Below are positions 36,006-45,195 of a stretch of DNA of 64,000 nt, in pieces. Below the pieces are notes generated by a model. That model was not told the origin of the DNA, made no database searches, and was given only the letters and a program-made list of their open reading frames with translations. The stretch covers positions 169,955 to 233,954 of the forward strand of contig NZ_MBEQ01000110.1 of assembly GCF_001954135.1 (NCBI RefSeq). The letters run 5' to 3'. A program made the translations under genes and the position numbers. This stretch comes from Mycobacterium sp. GA-1841 (GTDB lineage Bacteria > Actinomycetota > Actinomycetes > Mycobacteriales > Mycobacteriaceae). Every line of letters begins with the position of its first letter. The first letter of the stretch is position 1.

Positions 36006-36791
36006 ATGAGTGGCTCAGCCACTGCGCTCACCGAGCGGGCTGACCGCGTCGCCGCAGCCGTAAAGCTGCACCGCGCCGTCGCACGTCGCCGCGCCGCACG
36101 CTTTCTCGCCGAAGGTCCCAACCTCGTCGAGGCAGCGTTGCGGCGCGGTGTCGTTTCCGAGGTGTTCGCGACCGAGGCCGCGCTCGACCGGTTCGGTGAG
36201 TTGCTCGCCGGTGCACCGGTCTACGTGGTGACCGACCGCGCCGCAAAAGCCTTGTCGGACACCGTCACTCCGGTCGGTTTGGTGGCGGTGTGCCGGCTGC
36301 CGGAGGTATCCCTCGATGACGTTTTGGCCGCCGCACCGCGGTTGATCGCGGTACCGGTGCAGATCTCGGAGCCCGGCAACGCCGGCACCTTGATCCGCGC
36401 CGCCGACGCCATGGGTGCCGATGCGGTAGTCCTGGCCGGCAACAGCGTCGACCCGTACAACAGCAAGTGCCTGCGCGCCTCGGCCGGCAGCATCTTCTCG
36501 CTACCGGTGATCAGCGAGCTCGATGAGTCGGCCGTCGTGGCGCAACTGCAGGCGGCAGGGTTGCAGGTGCTGGCCACCACGGTCGACGGTGAGGCCAACC
36601 TCGATCATGTCGACCTCACGCCGCCCACCGCCTGGCTGTTCGGCCCCGAAGCGCACGGTCTGTCAACCGAATTGGCCGCAGTCGCCGATCACCGGGTGCA
36701 CATCCGGATGCCCGGGCATTCCGAAAGCCTCAACATCGCCTCGGCCGCCTCGATCTGCCTGTACCAGAGCGCCCGCGCGCACCGTCTCTAA
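36006..36791 (+). CDS. tsnR: SpoU/TrmH-family RNA 2'-O-methyltransferase
   Basis: 261 residues. An N-terminal substrate-binding domain (VAAAVKLHRAVARRRA, FLAEGPNLVEAAL) is followed by the SPOUT methyltransferase knot: ISEPGNAGTLIRAADAMG (motif 1), LFGPEAHGL (motif 2) and IRMPGHSESLNIASAASI (motif 3). It methylates ribose in 23S rRNA or tRNA using SAM; the exact site is not certain. It starts 11 bases after rplT and is likely transcribed with it. Confidence 0.93.
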   Translation: MSGSATALTERADRVAAAVKLHRAVARRRAARFLAEGPNLVEAALRRGVVSEVFATEAALDRFGELLAGAPVYVVTDRAAKALSDTVTPVGLVAVCRLPEVSLDDVLAAAPRLIAVPVQISEPGNAGTLIRAADAMGADAVVLAGNSVDPYNSKCLRASAGSIFSLPVISELDESAVVAQLQAAGLQVLATTVDGEANLDHVDLTPPTAWLFGPEAHGLSTELAAVADHRVHIRMPGHSESLNIASAASICLYQSARAHRL

Positions 36792-36793
36792 CG

Positions 36794-36851
36794 CGAGCAG
36801 ACGCAGATGTCCCGAAACCCTCGGGGTGTCGGGGACATCTACGTCTGCTCG
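36794..36851. repeat. Palindromic element, CGAGCAGAC family copy 1
   Basis: CGAGCAGACGCAGATGTCCC (from 36794) pairs with GGGACATCTACGTCTGCTCG (to 36851) as a near-perfect 20-bp stem; there is a single mismatch-like position. It lies between tsnR and the hemerythrin gene, where it could terminate transcription. Its ends match the element at 52250-52308. Confidence 0.8.
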
Positions 36852-36873
36852 TGCCGGGATCTAAGGTCGAGCC

Positions 36874-37362
36874 ATGTGCCAATACTGCGGATGCCGGGAC
36901 ATGCCGCTGCTGCGCGATTACATCGCCGAACATGAACGGTCCGTCGACCACGGCCGGGAAGCGGTACGCGCGCTGGACCGCGGCGAACTCGACGTGGCCG
37001 CACAGCGTCTGACGGCGATGTTCGAGGAGTTGCGCTCCCACTGGCAGGGCGAGGAGAACGGGCTGTTCGCGGTGATGCACACCGACGAGCTCTACGCCGA
37101 GCACATCGACCCACTGGTGGCCGAACATCGCGAGCTGGCCGCTTTCCTCGAAGTCGTCGACCTGACCGATCCCGACCATCAGAAGCGGGTGCGCGCCGAG
37201 ATCGAGGAGCTCTACGCACACATCGCCAAGGAAGAGGACGGACTGTTCCCGGCGGCGCTCACCACGCTCGACGGTGACGACTGGGATGCCGCGATGGCCG
37301 GGTGGCGCGAGGCACATCCGGGCCGGCAGATGATTGCCGGCCCGCTGCACGGTCCGATTTAG
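36874..37362 (+). CDS. Hemerythrin-domain protein
   Basis: 162 residues. A four-helix hemerythrin/HHE fold with metal-binding residues spread as in the family: HERSVDHG, HWQGEENGLF, HIDPLVAEHRE and HIAKEEDGLFP. Such domains bind a di-iron site and sense or carry oxygen or nitric oxide. The N-terminus MCQYCGC holds three cysteines and could bind iron or respond to redox. Its last codons form a hairpin (37320-37343). It is convergent with the acyl-CoA dehydrogenase gene, overlapping by a few bases. Confidence 0.87.
   Translation: MCQYCGCRDMPLLRDYIAEHERSVDHGREAVRALDRGELDVAAQRLTAMFEELRSHWQGEENGLFAVMHTDELYAEHIDPLVAEHRELAAFLEVVDLTDPDHQKRVRAEIEELYAHIAKEEDGLFPAALTTLDGDDWDAAMAGWREAHPGRQMIAGPLHGPI
37320..37343. 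terminator. Hairpin within the 3' end of the hemerythrin gene
   Basis: GGGCCGGCA (37320-37328) pairs perfectly with TGCCGGCCC (37335-37343). It lies inside the last codons, just before two convergent stops, and may be a bidirectional terminator. Confidence 0.4.
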
Positions 37363-38588
37363 CTGAGCAGACCCCGCGCCACGTGGGTGATCTGTACCTC
37401 GTTGCTGCCGGCGTAGATCATCAGCGACTTGGCATCGCGGGCCAGCTGCTCGACGCGGTACTCGGTCATGTAACCGTTGCCGCCGAACAACTGCACGGCT
37501 TCCATCGCGACGTCGGTGGCGGCTTGCGAGCAGTACCACTTGATCGCCGACGCCTCGGCCAACGAGACCGGCGTGCCGGCCTGCGCCGACTCGATGACGC
37601 GGAACAGCATGTTGCGCACGTTCATCCGGGCCACTTCCATGTTGGCCAGCTTGAGCTGGATCAGCTGGAACTGGCCGATCTCCTTGCCCCACAGGGTGCG
37701 GGTCTTGGCGTAATCGACCGACAGCCGCAGGCATTCCTCGATGACGCCCAGCGCCATCGCGGCCACCCCGATGCGTTCGGCCGAGAAGCTGGATCGGGCG
37801 CTGTCCCGGCCGTCGCCGGCCTCGTTGTTCTCGGTTTCACCGAGCAGTCGATCACGGCCCAGCCGCACATTGTTGAAGAACAGCTCACCGGTCCGCGAGG
37901 AGTGGATACCCATCTTGTGGAACGGCTTCGACTGCACGAAGCCCTCCATGCCGCGGTCGAGCACGAAGGTCAGTACCTTGCGGTCGCGCTTGTCGGCCCC
38001 GTTGCCCTCGTCGAGCTTGGCGTAGACGACCACCACGTCGGCGTCCGGCCCGTTGGTGATGAAGGTCTTCTGCCCGTTGAGGATGTAGTCGTCGCCATCG
38101 CGCACCACATAGGACTTCATGCCCCCGAAAGCGTCCGACCCCGAATCCGGTTCGGTGATCGCCCAGGCGCCGATCTTCTCGTAGGTGACCAGTCCGGGAA
38201 GCCAGCGTTCCTGCTGCGCCAGGGTGCCGCGGCTCTGAATGGTCGGCACCGTCAGGCCCAGGCTGACGCCCATGCCGGTGACCAGGCCCATCGACACCCG
38301 GCACAGTTCGCTGATCAGGACGAACCCCATACCGGGCGACCCGCCGCCGCCGAACATCCCGCCGCCCGAACCCGACGTCTTCTCGCCCGAGCGCAGCTTG
38401 GTCAGCCGCTTGTCGAGGGCTTCGGCGGCCATCGTGTCGATGCCGAAGGTGGAGAACAACTTCCGGATGATGGGGTAGGGCTCCATCTCGCCGCTTTCCA
38501 GCGCGTCGAGGTGGGGTCGAATCTCCTTGTCCACGAACTCGCGTACTGCGTCGCGGACGGCGATGTCTACGTCAGACCAATCAAGCAT
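37359..38588 (-). CDS. Acyl-CoA dehydrogenase
   Basis: 409 residues. FAD-dependent acyl-CoA dehydrogenase fold: N-terminal helices, beta domain (AWAITEPDSGSDAFGG), C-terminal helical domain with QLFGGNGYMTEYRVEQLARDAK. It catalyses alpha,beta-desaturation of acyl-CoA in lipid or amino-acid breakdown. An internal Gly-rich loop (GSGGGMFGGGGSPG, about residues 75-90) is an unusual flexible insertion near the N-terminus. It is downstream of the DUF2236 gene on the same strand with a 27-base gap. Substrate unknown. Confidence 0.92.
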   Translation of the reverse strand: MLDWSDVDIAVRDAVREFVDKEIRPHLDALESGEMEPYPIIRKLFSTFGIDTMAAEALDKRLTKLRSGEKTSGSGGGMFGGGGSPGMGFVLISELCRVSMGLVTGMGVSLGLTVPTIQSRGTLAQQERWLPGLVTYEKIGAWAITEPDSGSDAFGGMKSYVVRDGDDYILNGQKTFITNGPDADVVVVYAKLDEGNGADKRDRKVLTFVLDRGMEGFVQSKPFHKMGIHSSRTGELFFNNVRLGRDRLLGETENNEAGDGRDSARSSFSAERIGVAAMALGVIEECLRLSVDYAKTRTLWGKEIGQFQLIQLKLANMEVARMNVRNMLFRVIESAQAGTPVSLAEASAIKWYCSQAATDVAMEAVQLFGGNGYMTEYRVEQLARDAKSLMIYAGSNEVQITHVARGLLS

Positions 38589-38615
38589 TCCGACAGCTTA
38601 GACACGTGTCAAGAA

Positions 38616-39635
38616 TCAGGCGGCGGAGCGTCGGGCCGGGCGTAGCGCAGGCAGGGAGAACGTGGTGTGCACCAGGGCCCCGGCCCGGTCCAGCAGCGTC
38701 TTGCGGCGCGGCAGATAGTGCATCGGCAGCCCCCGGCGGTCCCGCGGTGGGGCCATGAAGGCCGGTGCTTCCACGAGTGGGCTGTCGGCCGGAATCTTCC
38801 CGGCCGCGCGGCGGTAGGCCGACAGCGCCCGCGGGTGTAGTCGGATCTCGTCGGGCACTGCGACGAAGGCCAGTTCGACGGCCTTGCCGAAGATCCGCAG
38901 CAGTACCTCGTCGCCGGGGGTCCAGCGCATGCCGGCCTTCTCCCGCACCGCCGGGTCGAACAATCCAGCCGCGATCCAACGTTGTGCTCCGACAAGGGGT
39001 TTGAACAATTGATCCCATACCGGCGTCGGCATCAGCACAAACCACGGCTTGGGAATCCGGATGGTGAAGATGTCGAGCGTGGCCCGGTTGATCTCCAACT
39101 CGTCACGGCACTTGGCGTCCCAGTAGTCCTGGAATTCCTCCCAGGTCTTGGGGACCGGGCGCATGCTCATCCCGTACATCCGGTACCACTGCACGTGCTC
39201 GTCGAACAGCTGTCGTTTCTCGGCTTCGGTCAGCCCGCCGCAGAAATACTCGGCGGTCTTGATGATCAGCATGAAGAACGTGGCGTGCGCCCAGTAGAAC
39301 GTCTCCGGGTTGAGGGCGTGGTAGCGCCGGCCCTGGCTGTCGACCCCTTTGATCGTGGTGTGGAAACCCTTGATCTGCGCGCCGGTGCCGGCCGCTCGGT
39401 CGCCGTCGTAGACCACACCCATGATCGGGTAGACCGACCGTGCCACCCGCTGTAGCGGTTCACGCAGCAGGATCGAATGTTCCTCGACGCCGGCGCCGAG
39501 CTCTGGATACATGTTCTGGATCGCTCCGATCCACACGCCCAGCATCCCGGTACGAAGGTCGCCGAAGTACTTCCACGTCAATGAATCCGGGCCGAGCGGA
39601 TCGTGGCGGCTGCCGACGGTGGCTTGTGTGGTCAT
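38616..39635 (-). CDS. DUF2236 oxygenase-like protein (MpaB/latex-clearing family)
   Basis: 339 residues. The family resembles MpaB and rubber oxygenase (Lcp) proteins, which bind haem b. Recognised from the RRYHALNPETFYWAHATFF and PKTWEEFQDYWDA regions. The conserved His, Arg and aromatic residues around HALNPETFYW would be the haem or active site. Rv1645c has the same neighbours in M. tuberculosis. The real substrate in mycobacteria is unknown to me. An operator-like palindrome lies about 60 bases upstream. Confidence 0.82.
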   Translation of the reverse strand: MTTQATVGSRHDPLGPDSLTWKYFGDLRTGMLGVWIGAIQNMYPELGAGVEEHSILLREPLQRVARSVYPIMGVVYDGDRAAGTGAQIKGFHTTIKGVDSQGRRYHALNPETFYWAHATFFMLIIKTAEYFCGGLTEAEKRQLFDEHVQWYRMYGMSMRPVPKTWEEFQDYWDAKCRDELEINRATLDIFTIRIPKPWFVLMPTPVWDQLFKPLVGAQRWIAAGLFDPAVREKAGMRWTPGDEVLLRIFGKAVELAFVAVPDEIRLHPRALSAYRRAAGKIPADSPLVEAPAFMAPPRDRRGLPMHYLPRRKTLLDRAGALVHTTFSLPALRPARRSAA

Positions 39636-39691
39636 CGCGTCCCCGTTGACTCGTCATGACTTGGATCACAGCTGAGCCCAACGATAGTGTT

Positions 39692-39707
39692 GACAACGTG
39701 CGTTGTC
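39692..39707. promoter_or_regulatory. Perfect 16-base palindrome, probable TetR-type operator
   Basis: GACAACG-TG-CGTTGTC is an exact inverted repeat with a TTGACA-like box beside it. It lies between the divergent DUF2236 gene (start 39635) and the cyclase (start 39864). No regulator gene is adjacent, so the binding protein would be encoded elsewhere. Confidence 0.6.
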
Positions 39708-39851
39708 TACATTGGCGCGCCGCGCCTCGGCGCACTGTTATCCGCCGGCTATCACCACGCCACAGCCTCGTGACCAGGCTGGTTTCGCGGAACCACGGGG
39801 ATCCGAGCAAAGCCGGATGGCGCATGATTGCCGCCCGGTCTGTGGGGCACA

Positions 39852-39857
39852 TACGCT
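39852..39857 (+). promoter_or_regulatory. -10 box of leaderless cyclase mRNA
   Basis: TACGCT lies 6 bases before the GTG at 39864 and decides that start over the ATG-like start at 39828. Confidence 0.4.
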
Positions 39858-39863
39858 GGCGGC

Positions 39864-40751
39864 GTGGATGGCGAGCCGTTCGATGACCCGTCCGGCGGAA
39901 GTGGGGACGTCGAGCAGGCGCCGCAGCAGCGGCCCGTTCAGCCGACCGGATTGCCGGGCCCGTTGGGATGGGTGCAACGCACCAACCACAGCCCCGCAAT
40001 CGTCGACCTGGTCCGGCGGGTGCGGCGCGCGCTGCCCGGCGATCCGGATTTCGGTGACCGGCTCTCGGCTTCGGGTGAGGGTGGCCCCCGCGCCGCCGCA
40101 CGCATGGCCGATCGGCTACTCGACCGTGATGCCGCCACCCGCGAGGTGAGCCTGGGCGCGCTGCAGGTGTGGCAGGCGCTGACCGAACGGGTCTCCGGAA
40201 CGCCGGCAAACCCTGAGGTGACGCTCGTGTTCACCGATCTGGTCGGATTCTCATCGTGGTCGTTGCGCTCGGGTGACGACGCCACCCTGCGGTTGTTGCG
40301 GCGGGTGGCCCAGGTGATCGAGCCTCCGGTGCTGGAAGCCGGCGGTCACATCGTCAAACGCATGGGTGACGGCATGATGGCGGTGTTCGCCGATCCGGGG
40401 ACCGCGCTGCGCGCCATGCTCGTCGCGCTCGATGGCGTGAAGGGCATCGACATGGACGGCTATGCGCCGCGCGTGCGGATCGGTATCCATACCGGCCGCC
40501 CCCAACGCATCGGATCGGACTGGCTCGGCGTCGACGTGAACATCGCCGCCCGGGTGATGGCGCGGGCTGCCACCGGGGGACTGATGGTGTCGCACACCAC
40601 TCTGGATGCGATTGCCGCAGAAGACCTGGCCCGCCTCGGTGTCAGTGTCAAACGCCAACGGCGGCAGATGTTCTCGGCCAAACCCGAGGGTGTACCCGAG
40701 GACCTGGTGATGTACCGCGTGAAAACTCCCAGGCAGTTGCCAGCGCGCTGA
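39864..40751 (+). CDS. Class III adenylate cyclase (Rv1647-like)
   Basis: 295 residues. The N-terminal ~110 residues are a helical regulatory part with a disordered Pro/Gln start. The catalytic domain shows metal Asp in LVFTDLVGFS and in VKRMGDGMMAVF, the substrate Lys in HIVKRM, and the transition-state Asn and Arg in VNIAARVMARA. It makes cAMP from ATP; M. tuberculosis Rv1647, in the same place, is a proven cyclase. No transmembrane segment is seen. cAMP could feed the universal stress protein at 17.2 kb. Confidence 0.9.
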   Translation: MDGEPFDDPSGGSGDVEQAPQQRPVQPTGLPGPLGWVQRTNHSPAIVDLVRRVRRALPGDPDFGDRLSASGEGGPRAAARMADRLLDRDAATREVSLGALQVWQALTERVSGTPANPEVTLVFTDLVGFSSWSLRSGDDATLRLLRRVAQVIEPPVLEAGGHIVKRMGDGMMAVFADPGTALRAMLVALDGVKGIDMDGYAPRVRIGIHTGRPQRIGSDWLGVDVNIAARVMARAATGGLMVSHTTLDAIAAEDLARLGVSVKRQRRQMFSAKPEGVPEDLVMYRVKTPRQLPAR

Positions 40752-40788
40752 GCGTCCCGGGCGCGCCTGCGGGCGGATAGTTGATCGG

Positions 40789-41607
40789 GTGCTCAGGTGC
40801 GTGTCGGCGACGCTGGCCCAGCTGGCCCGGATTCCGGTCACGCTGGCGTACGCAGCGATCCTCACGGCGGTGACGGCTGCGCTCTGGGGACTCGACCCCG
40901 ACACTCACGATCAGATCCTCGGCGATGTCAGCACCAATCTGCACAACCTGCGGCACGGACATCTCGGCACCCTGCTCAGCAGTGCCTTCGTCACCGACGC
41001 CGGGCCGGTGTACGCCTGGCTGCCCGGGCTGATCTGCCTGCTGGCGTTGGCCGAATTGCTTTGGCGCAGTGCACGTCTGATGGTGACATTCGTGGTCGGG
41101 CATGTGGGCGCCACCGTGCTCGTGGCGGTCGGCCTCACGGTGGCGGTGAAGGCCGGATGGACCCCGGCGTCGGTCAGCCGTGATGTCGACGTCGGGATGA
41201 GCTATGGGGCGGCCGCCGTGTTGGGTGCGTTGACCGCGGCGATCGCGCCGCGCTGGCGTCCGGCGTGGATCGGCTTCTGGCTGACCGCGGCCCTGGCCGT
41301 GGTTGCCCAGGGGCCGGATTTCACCGACATCGGCCACGTGGTGGCACTGGTGCTCGGCATGGTGGTCTCGACCCGTCTTGGACCATCGCAGGGCTTCAGC
41401 GCCGGTCGGTACCTCCTGTTGGCGGCCGCGTCAGTGTTCGGCATCGCGTTGCTGGCCGGGGACCCCACGATGTTCTGGATCGTCGGGGCGGCGGGAATGC
41501 TCGGTGCGGTCACGACCGACGCGTTGACGCCGACGACGGCCCTCGTCGACGATCGGCTGGACCCGCAGCGCGCACGCTCCACCCCGTCTGGGCGCCCACG
41601 CGCGTAG
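40789..41607 (+). CDS. Rhomboid-like membrane protein (Rv1648-like)
   Basis: 272 residues, about seven hydrophobic helices. The pattern fits a rhomboid protease: GMSYG (Ser138) and IGHVVALVLG (His183) would be the Ser-His dyad, and LHNLRHGHLG in the first loop is typical. The canonical GxSG box is GMSYG here, so activity is likely but not certain. It lies between the cyclase and pheS. GTG start at 40789; an internal GTG (VSATLAQ) is also possible. Confidence 0.78.
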   Translation: MLRCVSATLAQLARIPVTLAYAAILTAVTAALWGLDPDTHDQILGDVSTNLHNLRHGHLGTLLSSAFVTDAGPVYAWLPGLICLLALAELLWRSARLMVTFVVGHVGATVLVAVGLTVAVKAGWTPASVSRDVDVGMSYGAAAVLGALTAAIAPRWRPAWIGFWLTAALAVVAQGPDFTDIGHVVALVLGMVVSTRLGPSQGFSAGRYLLLAAASVFGIALLAGDPTMFWIVGAAGMLGAVTTDALTPTTALVDDRLDPQRARSTPSGRPRA

Positions 41608-41647
41608 CTGAGGCGAAACGCATTCGAAGTGCGATCAGCCGATCACC

Positions 41648-41653
41648 TATGAT
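41648..41653 (+). promoter_or_regulatory. -10 box of leaderless pheST mRNA
   Basis: TATGAT lies 6 bases before the GTG at 41660, the same layout as the TPR-CHAT promoter. Confidence 0.5.
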
Positions 41654-41659
41654 CGCCGG

Positions 41660-42703
41660 GTGGCTCAGCAGCCCAGTGATCTCTCAGAAGAAGCCCTGAC
41701 CAAAGCCGTCAGTGCAGCCCGTCATGCCTTCGATCTGTCCGGTGACCTCGACGCATTGGCGCGCGCCAAGACCGAGCACCTCGGTGACCGGGCGCCGATC
41801 GCGTTGGCGCGCCAGGCATTGGCCACCCTGCCGAAGGCCGATCGGGCCGATGCCGGCAAACGGGTCAACGTCGCCCGCGGTGAGGCTCAGCGTGCCTACG
41901 ACGAGCGGTTGGCCGCGCTGCGTGCCGAGCGTGATGCCGCCGTGCTCGTCGCCGAACGCATCGACGTGACGCTGCCCTCCACGCGGCAGCCGGTGGGTGC
42001 CCGGCATCCGATCACGATCCTGGCCGAGAACGTCGCCGACACCTTCGTGGCGATGGGCTGGGAGCTGGCCGAAGGGCCCGAGGTCGAGACCGAACAGTTC
42101 AACTTCGACGCGCTGAACTTCCCGCCGGATCATCCGGCCCGCAGTGAGCAGGACACCTTCCAGATCGCGCCGGACACATCGCGTCAGGTGCTGCGCACCC
42201 ACACCTCACCGGTGCAGATCCGGGCGCTGCTGGAGCGTGAGCTGCCGGTGTACATCGTCTCGATCGGGCGGACCTTCCGCACCGACGAACTCGATTCCAC
42301 CCACACCCCGGTGTTCCACCAGGTGGAGGGGCTCGCCGTGGACAAGGGCCTGACAATGGCGCATCTGCGCGGCACGCTGGACGCGTTCGCGCGCGCACAG
42401 TTCGGGCCGGAGGGGCGCACCCGGTTCCGCCCACACTTCTTCCCGTTCACCGAACCTTCCGCCGAGGTGGACATCTGGTTCCCCGGCAAGAAGGGCGGCC
42501 CGGGCTGGGTCGAGTGGGGTGGCTGCGGCATGGTCAACCCGAATGTGTTGCGCGCCTGCGGGATCGACCCGGACGTTTACTCCGGATTTGCCTTCGGTAT
42601 GGGATTGGAGCGAACCCTGCAGTTCCGCAACGGAATTCCCGACATGCGCGACATGGTCGAGGGTGATATCCGGTTCTCTCTGCCGTTCGGGGTCGGTGCC
42701 TGA
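41660..42703 (+). CDS. pheS: Phenylalanyl-tRNA synthetase alpha subunit
   Basis: 347 residues. N-terminal coiled coil for tRNA binding, then the class II catalytic core: motif 2 (YIVSIGRTFRTDELDSTHTPVFHQVEG) and motif 3 (FGMGLERTLQFRNGIPDMRD). It forms an alpha2-beta2 enzyme with PheT and charges tRNA-Phe. The stop overlaps the pheT start by one base (TGATG), coupling the two. GTG start from a leaderless promoter. Confidence 0.98.
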   Translation: MAQQPSDLSEEALTKAVSAARHAFDLSGDLDALARAKTEHLGDRAPIALARQALATLPKADRADAGKRVNVARGEAQRAYDERLAALRAERDAAVLVAERIDVTLPSTRQPVGARHPITILAENVADTFVAMGWELAEGPEVETEQFNFDALNFPPDHPARSEQDTFQIAPDTSRQVLRTHTSPVQIRALLERELPVYIVSIGRTFRTDELDSTHTPVFHQVEGLAVDKGLTMAHLRGTLDAFARAQFGPEGRTRFRPHFFPFTEPSAEVDIWFPGKKGGPGWVEWGGCGMVNPNVLRACGIDPDVYSGFAFGMGLERTLQFRNGIPDMRDMVEGDIRFSLPFGVGA

Positions 42704-45195
42704 TGCGGATTCCGTTCAGTTGGCTGCGTGAAGCCGTGCGGGCCGGCGCGCCGGATTGGGACGCCTCAGTCGAAGAGCTCGAGCAGACGTTCATCCGGAT
42801 CGGTCACGAGGTCGAGGAGATCATCCCGATCGGCCCGGTCACCGGTCCGCTGACCGTCGGTCGGGTCGCCGAGATCGAGGAACTCACAGAGTTCAAGAAG
42901 CCCATCAGGGCCTGCAAGGTCGATGTCGGCGAACCTGAGCTTCGCGACATTGTCTGCGGGGCAAGGAATTTCGCGATCGACGATCTGGTGGTGGTGGCGC
43001 TGCCCGGCACCGTCCTGCCCGGTGACTTCACGATCGCCACCCGCAAGACCTACGGGCGGGTCTCCGACGGCATGATCTGCTCGGCCTCCGAGATGAACCT
43101 GGGTGTCGAGGGCGCCGGGATCCTGGTGCTGCCCGCGGGCACCGCCGAGCCCGGAACTCCGGCCGCCGACGTGCTCGGCCTCGACGACGTGGTGTTCCAC
43201 CTGGCCATCACCCCGGACCGCGGCTACTGCCTTTCGGTGCGCGGCCTGGCCCGTGAGATCGCGTGTGCGCACGACCTGAACTTCGTTGATCTGGCCGACG
43301 TGGCACCGCTGCCGGCCGAGGGCGAGGCCTGGGCGCTGACCGTGGAGCCGGGAACCGGAGTGCAGCGCTTCGGTTTACGTCCGGTCACCGGCATCGACCC
43401 GGCCGCGGTGTCACCGTGGTGGCTGCAACGACGCCTGATGCTCAGCGGTATCCGCGCGATCTCTCCGGCAGTCGACGTGACCAACTACGTCATGCTCGAG
43501 CTGGGTCACCCGATGCACGCCCATGACAGCAGCCTGATCACCGGTGGTTTCGCGGTGCGGTTCGCCCGCGACGGGGAGAAGGTGGTCACCCTCGACGATG
43601 TCGAGCGCACCCTGAACTCAGCTGACGTGCTGATCGTCGACGACGTCGCGACCGCCGCGATCGGCGGGGTGATGGGCGCGGGCACCACCGAGGTGCGCGA
43701 TTCCACCACCGACGTGCTGTTGGAAGCCGCGGTGTGGGATCCGGCCGCGGTGTCGCGCACCCAGCGTCGCCTGCATCTGGCCAGTGAAGCCGGCCGTCGT
43801 TACGAAAGGTCCGTGGACCCGGCGATTTCGGTTGCCGCCCTTGATCGTTGCGCGGGCCTGCTGGCCGAGATCGCCGGTGGCACCGTCGAACCGCGGCTCA
43901 CCGACTGGCGCGCGGACGAGCGCACGGACTGGTCGCAGCCGGCCATCGAGATCCCGGCCGACCTGCCCGACCGCACTGCGGGAGTCGAGTACCCGTCCGG
44001 CACCACGGTCCGCCGCCTCACCCAGATCGGCGCTGTGGTCGAAGGCTCCGATCCGCTCACCGTCATCCCGCCGAGCTGGCGGCCGGACCTGCGTCAGCGC
44101 GCCGATCTGGTCGAGGAAGTGTTGCGGCTGGAAGGGTTGGAGTCGATCCCGTCGGTGCTGCCGACGGCGCCGGCCGGCCGCGGTCTGACCGCCGTACAGA
44201 AACGTCGCCGTGCCATCGGGAAGTCGTTGGCACTGGCCGGGTTCGTCGAGATCCTGCCCTCGCCCTTCCTGCCCGCCGGGGTGTTCGACGCCTGGGGGCT
44301 GGCCGCGGACGACAGTCGACGCAATACCACCAAGGTGCTCAACCCGCTGGAGGCCGACCGGCCCGCGCTGGCCACCACGTTGTTGCCCGGCCTGCTCGAA
44401 GCGTTGGGCCGCAACGTTTCCCGCGGTGCCGCCGATGTGGCGCTGTTCGCGATTCAGCAGGTGGTGCATCCCACCGCCGAGACCCGTGCGGTCGAGCGCA
44501 TCCCCAACGATCGCAGGCCCACCGACGAGGAGATCGCGGGTCTGGATGCCTCGCTGCCGCGTCAGCCGCAGCATGTCGCGGCTGTCCTGACCGGACTGCG
44601 TGAGCCTGCCGGGCCATGGGGGCAGGGACGCCCGGTGGAGGCCGCCGACGCTTTCGAGGCGGTGCGCGTGATCGGCCGGGCGGCCGGGGTGGAATTCACC
44701 TTCCGCGCCGCCCAGGACCTGCCGTGGCACCCGGGCCGCTGCGCCGAGGTGCTCGTGGGCGGCCCTGAAAACGGGATAGTCGTCGGCCACGCCGGACAAC
44801 TACACCCGGCGGTGATCGAACGCGCGGGGCTGCCGAAGGGCACCTGCGCGGTGGAGCTGGATCTCGATGCGGTGCCGATCGTCGAAGTGCTGCCCGCACC
44901 GGCGGTGTCGCCGTTCCCGGCGGTGTTCCAGGACATCAGCGTCATCGTCGGTGACGACGTCGCGGCCGCCGCGGTTGTCGACGCGGTCCGCGCCGGGGCC
45001 GGTGCGTTGTTGGAGGACGTCCGGCTCTTCGATGTCTACACCGGCCCGCAGATCGGGGAGGGGCGCAAGTCGCTCACCCTGGCCCTGCGGTTCCGGGCGG
45101 CCGACCGGACACTGACCGAGGATGAGGCCAGCGCGGCCCGAGACGCCGCCGTCGTGGTGGCCGGTGAGCGCGTCGGCGCGGTCCTTCGCGGCTAG
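42703..45195 (+). CDS. pheT: Phenylalanyl-tRNA synthetase beta subunit
   Basis: 830 residues, standard length. In order: EMAP-like tRNA-binding domain (about 40-150), B3/B4 editing domain that hydrolyses misacylated Tyr-tRNA, B5, inactive synthetase-like core, and C-terminal FDX anticodon-binding domain (PAVFQDISVIV). Coupled to pheS by start-stop overlap. argC follows after 47 bases containing its own control site. Confidence 0.98.
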   Translation: MRIPFSWLREAVRAGAPDWDASVEELEQTFIRIGHEVEEIIPIGPVTGPLTVGRVAEIEELTEFKKPIRACKVDVGEPELRDIVCGARNFAIDDLVVVALPGTVLPGDFTIATRKTYGRVSDGMICSASEMNLGVEGAGILVLPAGTAEPGTPAADVLGLDDVVFHLAITPDRGYCLSVRGLAREIACAHDLNFVDLADVAPLPAEGEAWALTVEPGTGVQRFGLRPVTGIDPAAVSPWWLQRRLMLSGIRAISPAVDVTNYVMLELGHPMHAHDSSLITGGFAVRFARDGEKVVTLDDVERTLNSADVLIVDDVATAAIGGVMGAGTTEVRDSTTDVLLEAAVWDPAAVSRTQRRLHLASEAGRRYERSVDPAISVAALDRCAGLLAEIAGGTVEPRLTDWRADERTDWSQPAIEIPADLPDRTAGVEYPSGTTVRRLTQIGAVVEGSDPLTVIPPSWRPDLRQRADLVEEVLRLEGLESIPSVLPTAPAGRGLTAVQKRRRAIGKSLALAGFVEILPSPFLPAGVFDAWGLAADDSRRNTTKVLNPLEADRPALATTLLPGLLEALGRNVSRGAADVALFAIQQVVHPTAETRAVERIPNDRRPTDEEIAGLDASLPRQPQHVAAVLTGLREPAGPWGQGRPVEAADAFEAVRVIGRAAGVEFTFRAAQDLPWHPGRCAEVLVGGPENGIVVGHAGQLHPAVIERAGLPKGTCAVELDLDAVPIVEVLPAPAVSPFPAVFQDISVIVGDDVAAAAVVDAVRAGAGALLEDVRLFDVYTGPQIGEGRKSLTLALRFRAADRTLTEDEASAARDAAVVVAGERVGAVLRG

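Noticed and set aside
43618..44799. 393-codon minus-strand frame
   Set aside because: Antisense to pheT with no independent support.
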